A stretch of DNA of 41,187 nt from an uncultured Catenibacterium sp. Lineage in GTDB: Bacteria; Bacillota_I; Bacilli_A; Erysipelotrichales; Coprobacillaceae. Below are positions 1 to 9,700 of this stretch, piece after piece (the first letter of the stretch is position 1; the number at the start of each line of letters is the position of its first letter). The position numbers and the translations under genes were made by a program. The notes beneath the pieces are model-generated. The model saw only the letters and a list, made by a program, of their open reading frames with translations, was not told the origin of the DNA and did no database searches. Location: the NCBI GenBank assembly GCA_900764725.1, contig CAAFPB010000534.1, positions 1 through 41,187 of the forward strand, given 5' to 3'.

Positions 1-225
1 AAGTGGGCTGAGGTATTACAAAACAACAGGAGTGGGGGTAGAATAAGAATACCTGATGATTATGCAAGATTGAATAACATACCTATAGGTACAACTATAA
101 CTGCTACTCCTGAGCAAGTCCAAAATGAATACAACAGAACTATCCAAGAATCTTACTTATTCCACTCTCAGTTAGGAGTACAGAATAAGACAAAAGAACA
201 AGAGTTTAATCCTTATGGGTATTAA
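1..225 (+). CDS. C-terminal end of an upstream rightward gene (partial)
   Basis: Frame 1 is open from the window edge to a TAA at 223-225 and gives the last 74 residues of a protein ending in FNPYGY. The next gene starts 3 nt later, so the two are co-transcribed. The fragment is polar with many Gln, Asn and Thr residues and shows no motif I recognise. From its place just before a giant putative virion protein it is probably structural or virion-associated, but that is inference from position only. Confidence 0.7.
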   Translation, partial: KWAEVLQNNRSGGRIRIPDDYARLNNIPIGTTITATPEQVQNEYNRTIQESYLFHSQLGVQNKTKEQEFNPYGY

Positions 226-228
226 GAT

Positions 229-3200
229 ATGGCAAAAGAAACTAAAGTAAAGGATATAGATATTACTAAGAGTGGTCCAATGACCTTTAGACAGCTTCAA
301 GATGCAAACAATGACCCCTTCACAGCTGTAAGACCTCAAACTATATCACAGTATGATATAAATAGACAGGCTCCCCAAATGGTTAGTAGTTCCTTAGCTG
401 GAACTGCTACACCTTGGGGTGAGAGTATGTTTGATGAGCCTACTGCAACTGAGGCACAGTTTCAGGAATTAGGAGATATAAGAGCTGAGAACCAGCCTTG
501 GTATGCTAAGATAGGAGCAGGTCTTGCTAAGGGTGCAGTACTTGCAGGAACTACATTCCTTAATGGTACTTTAGGGCTAGCTTTGGGTATAGGTACTGGC
601 GTTTCTAACTTGGCTGATAATGACCCTAAGACAGGCTTTTTGTCAGGAATATGGGATAATGATTTCTCAAGGGCTATGGATTCCTTCAATAAAAGAGCGG
701 AAGAAGTACTACCAAACTATTATACACAGGATGAACTTAATCGACCTTGGTACGCTAATCTATTTACAGCCAACTTCTGGGGAGATAAGTTTATAAAGAA
801 CATAGGCTTTACTGTAGGTGCATTCTACTCTGGTGGTATATACTCAAAGGGACTGGGTGCTATAATGCAAGCTGTAAAGGCAGGAAGTAAAGCTACTGCT
901 ATGGTAACTTCTGGTGTAGGTTCAGTTATATCTGCTGTCAATGAAGGAAGTATAGAAGCCCTTAATGCTGCTAATGAGTTTGAGGAGAAGTACAAGTCAG
1001 CCATTGATGGTGAGTTTAGACAAAGAATAGCTGCTATTCAAGCTGAGTATGAGGCTAGTAAAGGTAAAGCATTACAGAGGTCAGTTGATGGTAGTTATAT
1101 TGACCCTGCTTATGCAAAGTATAAGGAAGCTATTGAGAAGGAGAGAAACAACTATAATCAGGCACTGGCTAAACTGGAAGAGGATAAAGCTAAGGTAGGT
1201 AATGCTACCCTACTTATGAACATACCTATACTAACTGCATCAAACTTCTATCAGTTTGGAAAACTATACTCAAGAGGTTATAATACTGCTAGGAGAACTG
1301 CTGATATAGTAGGAGATATAGGCAAATATAGGGCCGAAGGTCTAAGTAAGGCAGCTAGAGCAGGTAAAATACTTGGAGGTGGTTTATCTGAAGGTTTTGA
1401 AGAGGTTGAACAACAGATAGCTACTGACTGGTCACAGCACTACTATGCTACTGATGTTAATAACTTCTACAGGTCTCTTCAAGACCCTAATGCTGCACAG
1501 GAGACATTAAGCTGGACTAAATCATTTGGTGAAACTTTAGGTAGAACACTAGGAGAAGGCTCTACTTGGGAGCAATTCTTTATTGGAGGTCTTACTGGCC
1601 TTATGGGCATGCCTAGATTCAGAGGTATAAGGAATGAAGATGGAAAGCTTCAAAGCCCTATAGTACTAGAAGAGAACATGTTCTCAAAGTGGAAGGAGTT
1701 GAAGGAGAAGGTAGAGCAAGAGGTTGATAGAAACCAGGCTATTGCTAATCACATGAATGAGAGAGTAAACTCTCCTGAGTTCAAAAACTACTACCAGGGT
1801 CTCATAAGGCATAACAAGTATCAGAATGATATGAATGGTGCTACTCTTAGAGACGATGAATTTGACTATAAGAATGCAGAACATGCACAGCTTATATCAG
1901 ATATAACAATGTTCTCAAATGCAGGTAAGCTTGATGACCTTATGACACTTATAAACTCTGCCTATGATACTTCTGATGAAAATCTTCAATCCATCATAGA
2001 CAACACTACCACTACTATCAATAAGGATGGTAGGGAAGTTAAGGTAGGACCATTCATAGATAAGAATGGCAACCCTATGGGTAAAGAGGATATGATTGCT
2101 GAGCTTACAAAGCAAAAGGATGAGATACTAGGTACTATAGATGAGTATGTAAAGACCAGGAACAAACTTGATAGTGATACTAATCAAAGGTTTACTGATG
2201 AACAGCTTGATGAACTTACTTGGATGCAAACTCAACTTGGCAACTGGGCTAAGAGGGCTGGTGAGATGTCTGGTCAAGTTAAAGATGTCATAGGAGATGT
2301 GATAGGCAGACTTGACTCTCAACTGAAAGCTGCTGAGGCTATCAGAACACATGAGGGTGCAGCTCATGCAGACCTTAGTGAGAACTATAGAAGAGCGGAC
2401 AGGGTTATACAATCCATAACAAAGGCTATTGATAATCTTAACTTTATCAGGAGTCTTGATAATGATACTATGGCTGCTACTCTTGCTCAGAATCCTAATA
2501 TACTTGATGGACTAAAGGAACAGGTTAATAAACTTGGCAATGATGTACTTAGTGCCAATGATAAGGAGAGTGTAATAAAGAAGCTTGATGACCTGTTAAG
2601 AATAGGAAATGCTTCAAAGATATATCAGGATAAGTTTGCTGAGTATCTATTTAATCCTAAGAGGCAAGAGGAAGACCATGCAGAAGCTGATAAGCAGAAC
2701 ATTGACAAGGATGCAAAAATAACAAGAGCCAAGCAAGTTGAAGCATTGAACAATACTGCTAACTTCCAAGAGGTAGAAGCACTTATAAACAATGGTGAGG
2801 CTACACTGGATGACTTGGATAGCAGTAACTCAGATGCAGCCAGAAGCTATAAGAAAGCATCACTATTCAAGAAGAAAGCTACTGAGTTAATCAATAGTTC
2901 TGATAGTGAGCATAAGTCTGAACTTCTTGATATGCTTAGTAGGAGATTTAATGAGAATGCCACTTATGATGATTTGAGTAATGAATCACTAGTAACAGAG
3001 CTTCCGCTTGAGGCAACAACTTGGGATGATATATCTCAAGAGACTCTTGAGCATGAGTTCAATGAGATACTAAAGTCAGCAAGAGATAAGGTCAATAGTG
3101 GTAATAGCCAGAAGCAGGATGTTGAAGCCAAGAAGATTGGAACAATGAGACCTGACAATGTAGGTAAGGATGATGTAGCTCAGCCACCTGCTGATAAGCC

Positions 3201-6200
3201 TTTCAGTGCTGATGACACTATTAGCAAGATTGATAAGCTCAATATAGCACCAGAGGTCAAGGCAGAAGCTAAAGCATTGACTAGCCAGATATTTAAGAAT
3301 ATTGAAAAACTTAGTAAGTCTAAAGACCCTAAGCTCATAAGACAAACACAAAGAAGTGTCAATGCTCTTTCTACTATGGTTGGTAATGATGCAATAGCAG
3401 ATGTAATTGACAGAGTAAGAGAGCTGTCTAAACCTGATACATTTAATCCTTCAAGTCCAGAAGAGATATTAAGAGAAGCTGAGGCTGAGGCAAATAAGTA
3501 TCAACCTACAGCAGTAACAGGAGTCCTTAAGGCAGTCATACCACAGTTTGACTTAGATGCAAAGAGGGATGGGGTATTGATTGACTTTGTTGGTGATGAT
3601 AGAAACCAAGGTTACTCTTATGTATATAGCAGGCTAAAAGAAGTAGACCCTAAGACTGGTAAGAATGCATTTGACTATGTTAATGAAGGTAATATAAAGG
3701 AAGGTGATGAGCTTGAAGTAAGATATGAGCCTGCCACGGCTGAGCATCCTGAGTTACTAGCACTCTACCATAAAGGCACATTAGTAAACTACATGAATAC
3801 TGATGAGTCTATTGAAGGTGTTAAAGAGATAAAGGATAAAGCTAAGAAAGCAATAAGTACATCTACTACTAAAGAGAAGACAGAATTTGATGAATCATAT
3901 TACAAAGACTCTGATAACTTTTCTGATGCAATAGACAAAAAGATTGCTAATAATTTTGATGCTCTAAAATACCTTTATGACCAATATACAAATAAAAAAA
4001 TTACCAAAGAGGAGTTTTTGAAAAGAGCTGGAGGTGTAAAGAGTAGAATAGAAGCTTTCTTTGATAGGTTCTATGCTGACAAAGTAGCGTTTATTCTCAA
4101 GCCTGCTGATTCTGCTCAAACAGCTTCTTCAAATAATCCAACAGTAAGAGTGTCTAAGATAATGAGTGGCCAGTATGGCTATGACATGAGTAAGACTCAA
4201 TCAGTTGGAGACCTGCTGGGTACTGATGATGCTATCATAGGTGTTATGAAGAACAGGTCTATGGAAGCCAATACAGATACCTTTGTGGAGCCAGTATTTG
4301 ATGAGGCTAATTCTGATGGTAAAGTATATATACTTCTACCTAATAGTAAAGGTACTTTGAGTCCTAAGAAAGTCTATATAAGACACCTGAATAAGACTGA
4401 ATTTGACTTAGCTACACAGAATAATCCTATAGCTAATGACTTGAAGAAAGTCTTTAATGAGTTGGCTGGTATAGCTAACCTTGAGAGAGGATTTGATGAG
4501 GCTCTTGACAATGTATATATGGACTTGATAGAGTTACTATATATACCAGACAGTTTTCATATCAATATAATAAGCGGAGCTAATGATATATCATTACAGA
4601 TAGCTTTTGCTGATAGGAAAGGTAAAAGACAGAATAGGAATATACTGTTAAAGAGGTTTGCAAAGAAGTCACTTCTTAATATAGGAGCTGGTACTACACA
4701 AGCATCTGAACCTTATACAGCATCTGTAGAAGAGGTATATAATCAAGTGCTTGACACCTTCTATGAAGCTAATCTTGCTTTCAATGTTGATGCTAAGAAA
4801 TTAACTGGAAGAAAAGGCCAAGAGTATGCTAATAGATTAAGGGACAGTAATGTGCTTGCTACTTATCTTACTGGTAAAAGAATGCAAGGTACTTGGTTCT
4901 TACTGAATGAGAGACCCAACACCACTCATACTGATAGTGCATTTGAGAGAGCTAAGGCATCACAGCAAGCCAAGGGAGGTACTAGAGTACAGTATGGTGG
5001 TAAGGAATACTTTGTAAGGAATGGTATCATATTTGACCAGTCTGGTTCTATAGTAGACCTTGGTGATAATGCCCAACAAGTTAAAGACCTTGCTCATATA
5101 AATTCTGCTTATGGTACTAGCTACTTTGGTGTCAATCAACATAATGGTAAGGTGCTTATAGTAGATAAGAATGGTAAGAGAGGTTATAACAGAGCTACTA
5201 ACAAATACCTATCTCCCCAAGAGGTTGAGGAGTTAGAAGCCACTCTTGAAGGTAGAAAGAGTAAGGCATCTCTATCAGCCTCTGCTGTAAAGTCCCTTCA
5301 AGCCTTTCAGAAGCTTGTACTTAGAGATGACAATGGTAATCCAGATACCTCCAGTGGTTTTTACATGATTAAGGAGGAAGATGGCCAATACCATGCGTAT
5401 CAAAGAGTACACTCTATAATAGGTTCTAACTATATAGGACCAAGCAGAGGAGATGCCGCTACAAGCAGAGGTTCTTTAGTAGATGAAGTTGCAAGGCAAT
5501 TCTTGATTGACCCTACTAATGTAACTAAACCTGAGGGTATGTCTGATGAAGCCTTTGGTGCTTTGAAGAGAGGGCTAGGTAAGTTCAGGGATGATGCAAA
5601 TAGAAGAGGTCTCAAGCTAGTTACTGATAGGACTGTAGTATTCCATAAGTACTCTGATGGTAGAAGAATAGCAGGAGAACTTGATGTATTTGCTTATAAT
5701 CCTAGCACAGGTGAGATAAGTATCTTTGACTTCAAGACAAGTAAGTACTCTACTAAGAACTCTGATTTCTCAAGAGTTGAGAACCCTAGATACTTTACTA
5801 GGAGTAACAAAGACCAATATACTCTACAGTTGAGTGCCTATGCTAAGTTGTTTGAGGATAGCTTTGGTGTTCCAGTATCTAATCTGGTTATAATACCATT
5901 CCAACTCAAATACAGTAGAGAGAAGAATGGGGGCATAGCTAGAATAAACCCAGAGGGCTATGTACCTTTGACATACCAGAGTGGTGTATTTGAGAGAACT
6001 GATGAAGCACCAGCAAGTCAGTCACCAACATCACTTAGAACTGTAAAGGGCCAGTATGTTACTATGGGTAAGGGAAAGCCAGAATATCATCAAGCAGATA
6101 TGCAAGTGTTGTTCACTACTAAGAATGGTCAGACATTCTATCTAGCTAAGGCAGGTGATGGTTATAAGTTAATACTACCTAATGGCAGGTCAATGACTAT

Positions 6201-6693
6201 AGACTCATCATTAGTATCTGATGAGGCAGGAAGGACTAGAAATAATATCATGGACTTCATACAAGCTGATAATGTAGCTGCTGCTATACAGAATGCTATG
6301 AGTTCTACACCATTAGATAATAGTCCTTATGGTAATTCAATAGAGCTTAAGGAGGCCCCTAAAGAAACTCCTAAGCCTGATGATAGAATGAAGAGAGGTC
6401 TTGATGCACTTGACAGATTAAACAGCTTAAAGCCTACTACTCCTACTCAACAAGCTACTAACCAAGAAGCTATAAATAAGAGGGAGAAAGATGAAAAGGC
6501 TACTGTAACTATAGACTTAAGTACTGCTCTTGGTAGAAGTCAGCTTGCCATAAAGAAGTGGGGAGAAATGACTGATGCTGAGAAAGCTATAATAAGTTCT
6601 ATGTTTGAGGGTATGGAAGAAAAAGCTATACAAGAGTACTGGGACGGTACTGATGCTAACTATAGAGAGTCATTCATTATGTCATGTAAGTAA
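229..6693 (+). CDS. Giant (2154 aa) putative virion-packaged protein with PD-(D/E)XK nuclease domain
   Basis: Residues about 90-260 hold several Gly/Ala-rich hydrophobic segments, as in internal or ejected virion proteins. The middle is long, charged and helical. Residues about 1745-1900 carry a RecB/Cas4-type PD-(D/E)XK nuclease core: RGSLVDEVARQFL, then GELD at 1816-1819, FDFKTSK with D1834 and K1836, and QLSAY starting at Q1867. The order and spacing match motifs I-III plus the trailing Gln/Tyr motif of that superfamily. Giant proteins beside the RNA polymerase are typical of crAss-like phages and some are virion cargo, so I infer packaging and injection. The nuclease might process phage DNA ends or attack host DNA. 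It is the last gene of the rightward block and faces the RNA polymerase operon across a shared terminator. The start is ATG, 3 nt after the previous stop. Confidence 0.8.
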   Translation: MAKETKVKDIDITKSGPMTFRQLQDANNDPFTAVRPQTISQYDINRQAPQMVSSSLAGTATPWGESMFDEPTATEAQFQELGDIRAENQPWYAKIGAGLAKGAVLAGTTFLNGTLGLALGIGTGVSNLADNDPKTGFLSGIWDNDFSRAMDSFNKRAEEVLPNYYTQDELNRPWYANLFTANFWGDKFIKNIGFTVGAFYSGGIYSKGLGAIMQAVKAGSKATAMVTSGVGSVISAVNEGSIEALNAANEFEEKYKSAIDGEFRQRIAAIQAEYEASKGKALQRSVDGSYIDPAYAKYKEAIEKERNNYNQALAKLEEDKAKVGNATLLMNIPILTASNFYQFGKLYSRGYNTARRTADIVGDIGKYRAEGLSKAARAGKILGGGLSEGFEEVEQQIATDWSQHYYATDVNNFYRSLQDPNAAQETLSWTKSFGETLGRTLGEGSTWEQFFIGGLTGLMGMPRFRGIRNEDGKLQSPIVLEENMFSKWKELKEKVEQEVDRNQAIANHMNERVNSPEFKNYYQGLIRHNKYQNDMNGATLRDDEFDYKNAEHAQLISDITMFSNAGKLDDLMTLINSAYDTSDENLQSIIDNTTTTINKDGREVKVGPFIDKNGNPMGKEDMIAELTKQKDEILGTIDEYVKTRNKLDSDTNQRFTDEQLDELTWMQTQLGNWAKRAGEMSGQVKDVIGDVIGRLDSQLKAAEAIRTHEGAAHADLSENYRRADRVIQSITKAIDNLNFIRSLDNDTMAATLAQNPNILDGLKEQVNKLGNDVLSANDKESVIKKLDDLLRIGNASKIYQDKFAEYLFNPKRQEEDHAEADKQNIDKDAKITRAKQVEALNNTANFQEVEALINNGEATLDDLDSSNSDAARSYKKASLFKKKATELINSSDSEHKSELLDMLSRRFNENATYDDLSNESLVTELPLEATTWDDISQETLEHEFNEILKSARDKVNSGNSQKQDVEAKKIGTMRPDNVGKDDVAQPPADKPFSADDTISKIDKLNIAPEVKAEAKALTSQIFKNIEKLSKSKDPKLIRQTQRSVNALSTMVGNDAIADVIDRVRELSKPDTFNPSSPEEILREAEAEANKYQPTAVTGVLKAVIPQFDLDAKRDGVLIDFVGDDRNQGYSYVYSRLKEVDPKTGKNAFDYVNEGNIKEGDELEVRYEPATAEHPELLALYHKGTLVNYMNTDESIEGVKEIKDKAKKAISTSTTKEKTEFDESYYKDSDNFSDAIDKKIANNFDALKYLYDQYTNKKITKEEFLKRAGGVKSRIEAFFDRFYADKVAFILKPADSAQTASSNNPTVRVSKIMSGQYGYDMSKTQSVGDLLGTDDAIIGVMKNRSMEANTDTFVEPVFDEANSDGKVYILLPNSKGTLSPKKVYIRHLNKTEFDLATQNNPIANDLKKVFNELAGIANLERGFDEALDNVYMDLIELLYIPDSFHINIISGANDISLQIAFADRKGKRQNRNILLKRFAKKSLLNIGAGTTQASEPYTASVEEVYNQVLDTFYEANLAFNVDAKKLTGRKGQEYANRLRDSNVLATYLTGKRMQGTWFLLNERPNTTHTDSAFERAKASQQAKGGTRVQYGGKEYFVRNGIIFDQSGSIVDLGDNAQQVKDLAHINSAYGTSYFGVNQHNGKVLIVDKNGKRGYNRATNKYLSPQEVEELEATLEGRKSKASLSASAVKSLQAFQKLVLRDDNGNPDTSSGFYMIKEEDGQYHAYQRVHSIIGSNYIGPSRGDAATSRGSLVDEVARQFLIDPTNVTKPEGMSDEAFGALKRGLGKFRDDANRRGLKLVTDRTVVFHKYSDGRRIAGELDVFAYNPSTGEISIFDFKTSKYSTKNSDFSRVENPRYFTRSNKDQYTLQLSAYAKLFEDSFGVPVSNLVIIPFQLKYSREKNGGIARINPEGYVPLTYQSGVFERTDEAPASQSPTSLRTVKGQYVTMGKGKPEYHQADMQVLFTTKNGQTFYLAKAGDGYKLILPNGRSMTIDSSLVSDEAGRTRNNIMDFIQADNVAAAIQNAMSSTPLDNSPYGNSIELKEAPKETPKPDDRMKRGLDALDRLNSLKPTTPTQQATNQEAINKREKDEKATVTIDLSTALGRSQLAIKKWGEMTDAEKAIISSMFEGMEEKAIQEYWDGTDANYRESFIMSCK

Positions 6694-6711
6694 TCTCGTG
6701 ATAGTAAAAAA

Positions 6712-6745
6712 AAAATAGGGAGAGTATTTCTACTCTCCCTATTTT
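6712..6745. terminator. Bidirectional intrinsic terminator between convergent blocks
   Basis: A perfect 15-bp inverted repeat (AAAATAGGGAGAGTA, loop TTTC, then its complement) lies between the stop codons of two convergent giant genes. The A-rich left flank and T-rich right end give a U tract on both strands, so it should end transcription from both sides. Confidence 0.9.
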
Positions 6746-6746
6746 G

Positions 6747-9700
6747 TTATTTATACCATCTTGCTGGCTCCTCTGGGTCAAGCAAGTTCTGGAATTGTCT
6801 GATAAATGGTACAGGTTGTAACATTATCTTCCCTGCTTGGGTATATCCCTTATAGATACCTTGGTCTATCTCTGTAGTCCAGACATCTGGGTCAAACAGA
6901 TTCAGCAGCTGTCTTGTGTTTTTAAGAACCCTTACTGCTGCAAATGGATTATCAAACAACCTTAGACCTTCATCAAGCATAGTCGGACCAGGCATTAAAG
7001 AACCTAAATCAGCTTTCAACCTTATGATTGAATAAGTAATATACTCAGTCAACCAGTCATTCTTGTCATCATCGTCTGGTGTACCCTTGAGTGTTGCAAT
7101 AATGCCAAGAAGAGATAGGAATGTGGCTATCTCAGCAAGACCTCTATATATGTTGCTCTTTTGGGCACTATCAAGATTGTTCCATTGCTTCACTATATCA
7201 AGCTCACCGTTCTTCAAGTCCTTTCTAAGAGTATTCATAAAGTTCCATAAAGTTCTATAATACCCCTCCTCAAAAGTATCAGTGTCATAGTTATACCTCT
7301 CAACTCCATATCTCTTCAACCATAGAGGCCTCATCCAGTTTCTATACATCATAAGTAGTCTACCTACTGCTCTGGACTGCATAGCATTCTTATCCTCTTG
7401 GTTATAGATACCATACAGCTTGTTGTTGATGCCTCTTATCTTCTTAGTGACACTGGTGAAGTACTTGTTATCCACAGTTCTACCATCTTGGTCAGTTACT
7501 CCTTCCTTAATTACTAGGTTAGCCCCATACTCTGGATGAGCTTCATCAAGATATTTCACTTCAAGAGCATCATAAAGACTTATAGGTTTACCATCCTTGT
7601 CCTGTAACTTCAACCTCATAGCCAAAGCAAGACCAGTTCTCATTTGAGTATAGTGGTCTCCTGCACTAGTAGTAAACCATAGAGTGTCTTCCTTGAAGAA
7701 CCTTGAGAACCAAGTCTTTCTATCCCAGTCAACCCCCCTTACATGCTGCTTATAGTCTTGAAGAACATTGAACTTCTCTGCAAAGAGAGCCATCTTACTA
7801 GTCTGTATTCTATTACCAATCTCACTTAGATATTGAGGTAATAACTTTGTGTACTCCCAATCAGCCTTAGCAAGCTCAGACTTACTGAAAAACTGACCAG
7901 AGATAGACTCTATGCTACTTAACACAATATTCTGTGCCAAGTTAGCAGTACCAGTAAGTACTGATAGGGCAGTAGTACCATAGCTCTGTAGTTTATTCAG
8001 CATATTGACAGCCTTACCTACATCAACTCCGAGTACAGTACCCTCATCCTTCATCTGTTCACCATAGACTTGCATGAGCATGAAGTCATTGAGCCTGTTC
8101 ATAAAGTTAGCCACATCTCCTTTCTTGGTCAAATTACTAGGTACTTTGTTAAGTACCTCTCTCATAATTTTGCCACCTCTGGTTTGTGCCACCTTTCTCT
8201 CAGAGAGTATAGTTCTTCCTGTCTCAAGAGCATCTATGATGTCATTCATAGCTGCGTAGTCATTAGCCATAGCAGCATAAGCTATCATAGTTGATGTACA
8301 ATCAGTTGATAAGTCATTCTTATCCTTAAGAGGTCTTGTATAGTAGATAGGAAGATTGTATATCTGATTACCCTCAAAGTCCTGCCTTGCATAAGCAAAC
8401 TCAGTATCATCTTCTCTCCTCACCAAGTTATCCTTGAAGCTCTCCCATAAGTATTGGAATTTATTACCTCTACCCATTACTCTCTCTAAGAAGTCTCTTC
8501 TTATCTGAGGAGCTTTATTGAATCTTACATACCTTGCTGGTAATCTATAGTCAAGGCTCCTCTTTAGGTTAATCATAAAGTCATAGTACTCCTTCATAGC
8601 TGCATTCCTTTGAATAGCATCATACTGAGGATTATAATACTTCTCTATAGGATTACCATTCCTGTCTGTATTAGCTCTCTTCCATCTGCTGATTAAGATA
8701 GACTTTTCCTCTCTATCCATATCCTGAGGTAGGCTCTTGGCATACTTGCTAAGTGCTACAAAGTAATCTCCCCAGTTGTATCTGGTTACAAAATTACCTG
8801 TAATCTTGCCATCACTGGTTTTTTCATACATGAAGTCAGTGTTTCCTATGCCAGCATCTTCCAGCTTCTTGGAGTGCATCAGTATCTCCTTTTCATTATT
8901 GATAGTGTTATACCTAGCCTTGTTCTTCTGGTCTTTAACCAAAGAGTCATATATTCTAAGTATGGGGTCAGTACTGTCTGCCATAGCATCAGTCCACCTT
9001 TCTACTATAGAAATATCCTTCTCTATATAGTCAAGAAGCTCTCTTATATTGTACTGCTTCCTCTCGCCTCTAATGAACATTGAGATACTCTCTCCTTCAA
9101 ATGGAGTAAGAAATCTGGCAAACTCATCCTTAGATACTTCTGCCCAGTCAGAGCCTAGTCTGGCAAGTAGACCTGAGAACTCATCAAGAGACTCTTGCAG
9201 TTTCTCTTTGAATCTCATATCCCCCTCTTGCTTTGCTTTATACATCTCTTGTCTCAACTCCTCCATGATACTACCATAGGATGACATGTAATCTCTGATA
9301 CTTCTAAGTGCTGAGAACTTATCCTTCCAGCTAGTCTGGGAACTATGCACAGCATCAAGTTTATCACTAAGTTGCCTCAACATTCTGACAGCCTCTGTCA
9401 GGTATGTGTATATACCTTCCAGTTCCCTATGATTCTCAAGGTCATTGCTTAGTTTATTTATGAAGAGCTTCTGCTTTTCATCGAATGAGCCTTTCTTCTC
9501 CTCCCTTTCCCTAGCAGTAGCCTTAGCTCCCTTACCATAGATAGCTAATCTTTTCTTCTCTTGTTGAATAATCCTCTTCAAGATATTATAGTCCCTTGAT
9601 ACATCATTGCCAAGGTTAAATAACCTCTTGTTATAATCTCTACTGCTAATATCAAGTTGATACTTGCCATTAAAGGCATTGGTAGTAAATTCATATACCT

